This document shows, piece by piece, positions 6,543 to 10,890 of a stretch of DNA of 10,890 nt (the first letter of the stretch is position 1; each line of letters starts with the position of its first letter). This DNA comes from Acidobacteriaceae bacterium (GTDB taxonomy: Bacteria > Acidobacteriota > Terriglobia > Terriglobales > Acidobacteriaceae): positions 1 to 10,890 of the forward strand of contig JAUTWY010000111.1 in NCBI GenBank assembly GCA_030838305.1. Reading direction: 5' to 3'. The position numbers and the translations under genes are program-made. The notes beneath the pieces were generated by a model that was not told the origin of the DNA, did not search any database, and saw only the letters and a program-made list of their open reading frames with translations.

Positions 6543-7520
6543 ATGCCTGACAAGAAGCAAGATCTTATCGATCAGAATTTGCAAGATCTCAACAACGACG
6601 GCGTCGACCGGCGCGGGTTTTTGAAGTGCATGGCATGGGCTGGCACGGGCTTGGTCTGGACCATGAGCGGCGGCATCCCGGTGTCTCGTGCATTCGCCAA
6701 GACCTACGGTAAAGATGCCCCGAAGGGCGGAGACTTCAGCTTTGTGCAGATCAGCGATAGTCACATCGGTTTTAACAAGCCGGCCAATCCGGATGTCACC
6801 GCAACCCTTCAGACGGCAATCAACAAGATCAATGCAATGCCGCACAAACCGGATTTCATCCTTCACACCGGCGATCTGAGTCAGCTCTCGAAGGCCAGCG
6901 AGTTCGACACGTTGGACCAGGTATTAAAAGGAGCTTCCGCAAAACAGATTCACTTTGTGCCGGGCGAACACGACATGCTGACCGACAACGGCGAGCAATA
7001 TCTCCAGCGTTACGGGAGAGGCACAAAAGGCTCTGGGTGGTACAGCTTCGATCAAAAGGGTGTGCATTTCGTTGGTCTCGTGAATGTCGCAAATCTGAAA
7101 GCCGGAGGCATGGGCTCGCTTGGTCACGACCAACTGGAGTGGCTTGAGGACGATCTCAAGGGCCGCTCGGCCAGCACTCCGATCGTGCTCTTCGCGCATA
7201 TTCCACTGTGGACCGTCTATCCAGAGTGGGGATGGGGAACCGACGACAGCGAACAAGCTTTGTCGTACGTCAAGCGTTTTGGCTCGGTAACGGTGTTGAA
7301 CGGACATATTCACCAGATCATGCAGAAAGTGGAAGGCAAAGTTTCGTTTCACACTGCGATGTCGACTGCTTTCCCTCAACCTGCTCCGGGAACCGCTCCT
7401 TCCGCCGGCCCCATGAAAGTGCCAGCCGAACAGTTGCAACAAGTGTTGGGGATTACTGATGTGAACTATGTCGTGAGCGGCCGCAGCCTGGCCATTGTTG
7501 ATTCCCCGCTCGGGGCTTAG
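6543..7520 (+). CDS. Tat-exported calcineurin-like metallophosphoesterase
   Basis: 325 residues. The N-terminus has a twin-arginine motif (DRRGFLK, Arg23-Arg24) and a hydrophobic stretch to about residue 52, so it is probably folded with its metals in the cytoplasm and then exported. The metallophosphoesterase core follows in the usual order: SDSHIG (Asp72, His74), HTGDLS (Asp111), GEHD (Glu142, His143), AHIPLW (His219) and NGHIH (His255, His257). These residues bind two metal ions and hydrolyse phosphoesters. The third motif is normally GNHD or GNHE; here Asn is replaced by Glu, which may change metal choice or activity. The best-known relatives by overall pattern are CpdA-like phosphodiesterases, but the substrate cannot be deduced and a periplasmic enzyme is unlikely to act on cytoplasmic cAMP. 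It has a GGGAGG ribosome binding site and a predicted ECF promoter, and is followed by a cupredoxin gene. Confidence 0.88.
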   Translation: MPDKKQDLIDQNLQDLNNDGVDRRGFLKCMAWAGTGLVWTMSGGIPVSRAFAKTYGKDAPKGGDFSFVQISDSHIGFNKPANPDVTATLQTAINKINAMPHKPDFILHTGDLSQLSKASEFDTLDQVLKGASAKQIHFVPGEHDMLTDNGEQYLQRYGRGTKGSGWYSFDQKGVHFVGLVNVANLKAGGMGSLGHDQLEWLEDDLKGRSASTPIVLFAHIPLWTVYPEWGWGTDDSEQALSYVKRFGSVTVLNGHIHQIMQKVEGKVSFHTAMSTAFPQPAPGTAPSAGPMKVPAEQLQQVLGITDVNYVVSGRSLAIVDSPLGA

Positions 7521-7525
7521 GCCCC
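7512..7525 (+). repeat. Short GC hairpin over the phosphoesterase stop codon
   Basis: GGGGC at 7512-7516 pairs with GCCCC at 7521-7525 around a four-base loop that contains most of the TAG stop. No T-run follows, so it is more likely an RNA-stabilising or attenuating hairpin than a full terminator; transcription may continue into the cupredoxin gene. Confidence 0.35.
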
Positions 7526-7556
7526 CTGAGCTCGATAAATGGAGACGTCCGGCAGG

Positions 7557-7583
7557 AGTCGACTTGAACGCTTAGGGTCGACT
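7557..7583 (+). repeat. Inverted repeat ahead of the cupredoxin gene
   Basis: AGTCGAC at 7557-7563 and GTCGACT at 7577-7583 are perfect inverted copies with a 13-base loop. The repeat sits in the 126-bp gap between phosphoesterase and cupredoxin genes, about 60 bases before the cupredoxin start. It may be an operator or an RNA processing hairpin; no T-run follows. Confidence 0.35.
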
Positions 7584-7646
7584 ACCAGGGGCGGGGTCTA
7601 AACAAGAAGAGCAAGCGAGAACAAAAACTAGAAAGGAAATAGAACA

Positions 7647-8003
7647 ATGACGAAGAAATATGTGTGGATCGCAGGTTTGGCAGCACCGGTGATGATAGCG
7701 GTGTTGCTGTTAGCGGCATCACCAAGTGTCGCGGCCAACGCGAATCCCTCCGCGCCAGTCGTGGAGGTGACAATCGATAATTTCAGTTTTGGGCCGCACT
7801 CCGTCACCGTACCCGTCGGAGCGACGGTTACCTGGATCAACCGTGATGACATTCCCCACACGGTAGTCAGCACAGACGGTGTGTTCAAGTCCAAGGTGCG
7901 CGACACGGACGAGAAGTTCTCCTACACGTTTGCCAAGGCTGGAACGTATCCCTACTTCTGCTCGGTCCATCCCAAGATGACCGGCACGGTTGTTGTGCAG
8001 TAG
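7647..8003 (+). CDS. Small periplasmic cupredoxin (plastocyanin/amicyanin-like blue copper protein)
   Basis: 118 residues with an N-terminal signal sequence or anchor (MTKKYVWIAGLAAPVMIAVLL, then SPSVAAN as likely cleavage site near residue 30). The rest is one cupredoxin domain of about 85 residues. All four type-1 copper ligands are visible: His71 in IPHTVV, then Cys105, His108 and Met111 in YFCSVHPKM. The short Cys-x2-His-x2-Met spacing and small size match the amicyanin/plastocyanin group, one-electron carriers in the periplasm. The ATG has an AAAGGAA site eight bases upstream. It lies 126 bp after the phosphoesterase gene and 59 bp before a second sigma gene, so co-transcription is likely. 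The electron donor and acceptor are not in the window; the DUF420 membrane protein downstream could hint at an oxidase link. Confidence 0.92.
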   Translation: MTKKYVWIAGLAAPVMIAVLLLAASPSVAANANPSAPVVEVTIDNFSFGPHSVTVPVGATVTWINRDDIPHTVVSTDGVFKSKVRDTDEKFSYTFAKAGTYPYFCSVHPKMTGTVVVQ

Positions 8004-8062
8004 AGCCAGCGTGCAGCATTGAGTGCTTTGACAACGGTTTTCACGAAAGCGATTGGAACAAT

Positions 8063-8797
8063 ATGGCGGTACACGCAGCACAATTCGACGTCAGGAAAGT
8101 GGCAAACGATGACCTTGATCTTGTCCATGCCAGCAAGAATGGGGATGTTGCCGCTTTCGAACAACTCGTAAAGCGCTACGACCGTAAGCTCCTCCGCATT
8201 GCCCAAAGCGTCACCCATAACAGGGAAGATTCGCAAGATGCCGTTCAGGAAGCCTTCTTGAAAGCCTTCCAAAACTTGGACCAATTCCGCGAGGATGCCC
8301 AATTCTCAACCTGGCTGATTCGCATCACTCTGAACCAGTCGCTGATGAAGCTGCGAAAGCAACGCACAATGAGAGAGATTTCCCTGGATGAGGAAGTTCA
8401 GGCCGACGGAGATATGCCTCCAATGGACGTCACTGATTGGTCTCCTAATCCTGAACAACTCTATTGGGCGTCCGAATTACGAGACATCCTGATCAAGACC
8501 CTTGAAGAGCTGCGCCCAATGTTGCGCACGGTTTTTGTCCTGCGGGATATTGAAGGGCTCTCCATACATCAGACGGCAGACGTGTTGAACCTAACTCATG
8601 CCGCAGTGAAAGCACGGCTGTGGCGAGTTCGGTTGCAGCTTCGCGAAAGCCTGAGCAAGTACTTCAGCGAGAAGACAACATCTGAGCCATCGAAATTAGC
8701 CCCATTCGGCAGTCGTTCAGGTCGATTGTCCGGCGTTGTTGCCGAGTGTCTGGGCCCCTGGATTTCCAAGACGTGCTCGATGAGTGTTGCGAAGTAG
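8063..8797 (+). CDS. Second ECF-type RNA polymerase sigma factor, no anti-sigma beside it
   Basis: 244 residues. Region 2 spans about 16-90 (DLVHASKNGDVAAFEQLVKRYDRKLLRIA, then DAVQEAFLKAFQNLDQF and FSTWLIRITLNQSLMKLRK). A linker of about 45 residues rich in Asp and Pro follows, then region 4 at about 148-208 with the helix-turn-helix LSIHQTADVLNLTHAAVKAR. Past region 4 comes a Ser- and Gly-containing tail of about 35 residues (from SEPSKLAP to SMSVAK) with no recognised domain. ECF genes are usually followed by an anti-sigma gene, but none is seen: the next gene encodes a DUF420 membrane protein. The sequence before the ATG at 8063 has only a weak ribosome binding site (ATTGGAAC), so a later start is possible although the region 2 boundary allows little shortening. 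It is more divergent from the first sigma factor than a recent duplicate would be. Confidence 0.9.
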   Translation: MAVHAAQFDVRKVANDDLDLVHASKNGDVAAFEQLVKRYDRKLLRIAQSVTHNREDSQDAVQEAFLKAFQNLDQFREDAQFSTWLIRITLNQSLMKLRKQRTMREISLDEEVQADGDMPPMDVTDWSPNPEQLYWASELRDILIKTLEELRPMLRTVFVLRDIEGLSIHQTADVLNLTHAAVKARLWRVRLQLRESLSKYFSEKTTSEPSKLAPFGSRSGRLSGVVAECLGPWISKTCSMSVAK

Positions 8798-8855
8798 ATG
8801 AACCCGATACTCGGACGGAAAAATCTGCGAGCTATTGAGAGTCAGGGTGTAGTCG

Positions 8856-9338
8856 ATGGTTAGCGGTGCTGTTGTTCACTTCAAGGAAGGGTTGCTCGGC
8901 GCCGGTGCCCCTTTCAGGGCAGACCTCAACCTCGTGGTGCAACTCGTCATGGGAAGCGTATTGATCGCGGGGGCGTATCTCGCAAGACGGAAACGCTACA
9001 AAGCTCACGGCATTTGCCAGACTACCGTGCTTCTGTTGAACCTGTTGATGATCGGACTTGTGATGGGGCCTTCGTTCCAGGAACAAGTGAAGCCAGCGCT
9101 GTCGAGGGTTCTTCATAAGTGGTATTACGAGGCGGCGGCCATACACGCGGCGCTGGGAATTACGGCTGAGCTTTTGGGACTTTATATCGTCATTGTGGCT
9201 GGCACTGACGTTCTTCCGGAGTGGCTGCGCTTCAAACATTGGAAGTGGTGGATGCGGACGGAACTCGTGCTGTGGGCGATTGTTCTGCTGAGCGGCGTGG
9301 GAACGTACTGTGCATGGTATGTGGCGCCATTTCGCTAA
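8856..9338 (+). CDS. DUF420-like four-helix membrane protein (possible oxidase maturation factor)
   Basis: 160 residues with four predicted membrane helices at about 25-43, 53-71, 93-115 and 135-156. The pattern of a charged loop with an invariant-looking His after helix 1 (RRKRYKAHGICQ, His51), a His at the start of helix 3 (AAIHAALG, His97), a basic aromatic loop (RFKHWKWWMRTELVLW) and a final helix reading VLLSGVGTYCAWY resembles DUF420/COG2322 proteins. In Bacillus and Staphylococcus a DUF420 member (CtaM) is needed for active heme A oxidase; whether this protein does the same is unknown, and no oxidase genes are in the window. An in-frame TAG lies two codons before the ATG, so the start at 8856 is the first possible, with an AGGGTG ribosome binding site. 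It follows the second sigma gene by 58 bp. Confidence 0.7.
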   Translation: MVSGAVVHFKEGLLGAGAPFRADLNLVVQLVMGSVLIAGAYLARRKRYKAHGICQTTVLLLNLLMIGLVMGPSFQEQVKPALSRVLHKWYYEAAAIHAALGITAELLGLYIVIVAGTDVLPEWLRFKHWKWWMRTELVLWAIVLLSGVGTYCAWYVAPFR

Positions 9339-9579
9339 CACTGGGCAGACCTCAATGTGCGCAACAAATCTGGGCTTCAACCGATCGGCATGGAAAATGT
9401 TCAGACGTGGCTATCAAACTTACTCTCCTACCAAACCATTGCAGCGATGTTGTCACCAGGAAGTCTCAAGGAGTTGACAATCATATGACATCCTCGACGC
9501 ATCTCGTCATTTCCTCGCTGACTCTAACGCAACAGTACTGCTGGAACAAAATCATTCAAAAGGAATTGGAACGCAAACC

Positions 9580-10773
9580 ATGAAGGAAAAGAATTCTCCA
9601 TCTGCGGTGGTGTCCGAGACAAACTCATCTGAAGCAGGCCAATCCTCGACGGAAGAAAGTGTTCAACGTCACTGGCAGGGTGTAGTCAAGAGACGGTCAT
9701 TCCTTAAGGGGCTGGGAATTGCTGGTGCAACGCTGTCGGCGGGCGCCTTATTGGGTACCGAAAGCAACGCGCAAGCCACGCAAAGCAGGGGCAGGCTTTC
9801 CAAAGGCGATGCTGCCCTCCTGCGGTTCGCAGCGGCCGCTGAAATCATAGAAGCGGATCTGTGGGAGCAATATAACGAACTGGGAGGAATCCAGGGGGGA
9901 AATCCGGCCTACATCGCCGCGCTCAGCAACCTTGATGGCGACATGGCGCAATATATCAGCGATAACACCGATGATGAACTGAGCCACGCGGCTTTCCTGA
10001 ACGCCTACTTGATTTCAAAGGGAGAAGAAGCGGTTGATCTGGAGCCGTTCCGAAACCTGCCGAGCAGTCAGGCGACCGGCGCCAAGAATAAGGGAAGGTT
10101 GACCAACCTGCTGAAGCTGAACGTGGACCTCAGCTGGTATACGCGATACCGAAGCGGGAAGAACCCAGATTTCGGAGTGAAGTTTAAGGGACCGTTTACC
10201 ATCGAGAACCAACCCGCCATTCCACTCAACGACAACGACACACCTCCCAACCAGGACCAACCCGTTCCCCCTACGAGCCCAGATCAGTCCCGCATGCAAG
10301 CGATTGCAAACACCGCAGGATTTCACTTTGCGTTCATCGAGCAGGGCGGGGCAAGCCTCTATCCGACGCTGGCCTTCAAGGCGACCGATCCTGAGGTCCT
10401 GCGCATCCTGATCAGCATTGGCGGAGTCGAGATTGACCACTTCGGGCTCTGGCATGACAAGGCTGGCAACGCGGTAGCTCAGCCCTTGGCCGGTGTGACC
10501 GATCCAAAAACCGGTCTGACATTCCCGGATCTAAATGCCCGCAACTCAGAGCTCGACCAAACGAACCTGATCCTTCCTGAGCCCTGCGAATTCATCAGCA
10601 AGAGTCTGCCTCCATGCTCCGTGATTCGGCCGACGTTGACACAGAACGGGGGAGCAGTCGCCACGATCAAGGCCTTCACCGACGATCTCTTGTTCCTTGG
10701 GCAATCGCCGGCGTTCTTTAGCCTGGTGCATCGGCTGGCCATCGAAGCTGATTCCGTTCGACGCAGCTTTTAA
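9580..10773 (+). CDS. Tat-exported ferritin-like (Ferritin_2 type) protein
   Basis: 397 residues. A long hydrophilic start is followed by a twin-arginine signal (KRRSFLKGLG, Arg38-Arg39) and a hydrophobic segment ending near residue 65 (ESNAQA). The mature protein has the ligand pattern of a diiron ferritin-like four-helix bundle: Glu88/Glu91 in AEIIEADLW, Glu133-x2-His136 in DELSHAAF, Glu254 in FIEQGGASLY and Glu284-x2-His287 in GVEIDHFGLW. A Pro/Asp-rich insertion at about 205-235 separates the two helical pairs. This layout matches the Ferritin_2 family, many of which are exported; iron storage or oxidation or peroxide handling in the periplasm is plausible but unproven. Tat export suits a protein that must acquire iron before leaving the cytoplasm. 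The 241 bp before it hold no convincing gene; AAGGA at 9560-9564 is rather far from the ATG, so the exact start is uncertain. A hairpin follows the gene. Confidence 0.85.
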   Translation: MKEKNSPSAVVSETNSSEAGQSSTEESVQRHWQGVVKRRSFLKGLGIAGATLSAGALLGTESNAQATQSRGRLSKGDAALLRFAAAAEIIEADLWEQYNELGGIQGGNPAYIAALSNLDGDMAQYISDNTDDELSHAAFLNAYLISKGEEAVDLEPFRNLPSSQATGAKNKGRLTNLLKLNVDLSWYTRYRSGKNPDFGVKFKGPFTIENQPAIPLNDNDTPPNQDQPVPPTSPDQSRMQAIANTAGFHFAFIEQGGASLYPTLAFKATDPEVLRILISIGGVEIDHFGLWHDKAGNAVAQPLAGVTDPKTGLTFPDLNARNSELDQTNLILPEPCEFISKSLPPCSVIRPTLTQNGGAVATIKAFTDDLLFLGQSPAFFSLVHRLAIEADSVRRSF

Positions 10774-10799
10774 TTGTTGAAGCTCTCCCCTTGCTGTAA

Positions 10800-10840
10800 G
10801 CAGGCGCTGCATTCGGTTGGCGGTTGCGGCGCCTGCATTT
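10800..10840 (+). terminator. Probable terminator after the ferritin-like gene
   Basis: GCAGGCGC at 10800-10807 pairs perfectly with GCGCCTGC at 10829-10836 and is followed by ATTTT. The 21-base loop is longer than usual and the T-run is short, so termination may be partial. It lies 27 bases after the ferritin-like stop codon and ends the plus-strand cluster. Confidence 0.5.
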
Positions 10841-10878
10841 TCGCTGACACGACTGTGAGCTTGTCTTAATCCATATTT

Positions 10879-10885
10879 AAGGAGG
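10879..10885 (+). promoter_or_regulatory. Strong ribosome binding site of a gene starting beyond the right edge
   Basis: AAGGAGG is a full Shine-Dalgarno sequence five bases before the window ends. It follows the hairpin at 10800-10840 and so belongs to the next plus-strand gene, whose start codon should lie within a few bases of the edge. Confidence 0.6.
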
Positions 10886-10890
10886 TTGCA

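Noticed and set aside
8028..8066. TTGACA at 8028-8033 and again at 9474-9479 as sigma-70 promoters
   Set aside because: Neither has a reasonable -10 hexamer at 16-18 bases, so I do not call promoters there.
8733..8834. An alternative frame after the second sigma factor reading PLDFQDVLDECCEVDEPDT, possibly a frameshifted end or anti-sigma remnant
   Set aside because: Two adjacent cysteines alone do not make an HxxxCxxC zinc finger, and neither frame shows a recognised domain, so a frameshift cannot be supported.
8053..9555. GGAACAA(A/T)AT ahead of the second sigma gene (8055) and the ferritin gene (9543) as a motif for the second sigma factor
   Set aside because: The copies lack a matching -10 partner at a common spacing and are only two; A-rich leader sequence explains them as well.

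Overview
The window looks like chromosomal DNA from an Acidobacteriota-type Gram-negative bacterium. This is inferred from the moderate-to-high GC, the style of the ECF sigma factors, a TamA/BamA-TamB pair of outer-membrane assembly genes, and many Tat- or Sec-exported proteins. No marker gene proves the phylum. I see no tRNA, rRNA, insertion sequence, prophage or CRISPR array.

Left half, minus strand, in transcription order: an ECF sigma factor (about 5095-4502), its overlapping zinc-finger membrane anti-sigma factor (4512-3763), a large outer-membrane assembly protein with seven POTRA-like repeats and a C-terminal barrel (3613-683), and the N-terminal part of a TamB/AsmA-type protein (674 to the window edge). 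The first pair overlaps by 11 bp and the last pair is separated by 8 bp. The layout suggests one envelope-related cluster headed by a sigma/anti-sigma switch.

Right half, plus strand: a short exported LVIVD-type beta-propeller fragment and a four-helix DUF2231 membrane protein; then a Tat-exported metallophosphoesterase, a small periplasmic cupredoxin, a second ECF sigma factor with no visible anti-sigma, a four-helix DUF420 membrane protein, and a Tat-exported ferritin-like protein. A hairpin follows the ferritin gene, and a strong ribosome binding site at the right edge announces another gene.

The most informative signal is regulatory. The same promoter-like element, GGAATA-N16-GTT(A/T)T, occurs three times with exactly the same spacer: ahead of the sigma factor (minus strand), ahead of the LVIVD gene and ahead of the phosphoesterase (both plus strand). 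The simplest reading is that the first sigma factor controls itself and both plus-strand clusters, making the window a self-contained envelope regulon that joins outer-membrane assembly with periplasmic copper, iron and phosphoester chemistry. The sigma promoter overlaps the apparent ATG of the sigma gene, so translation probably starts further downstream.
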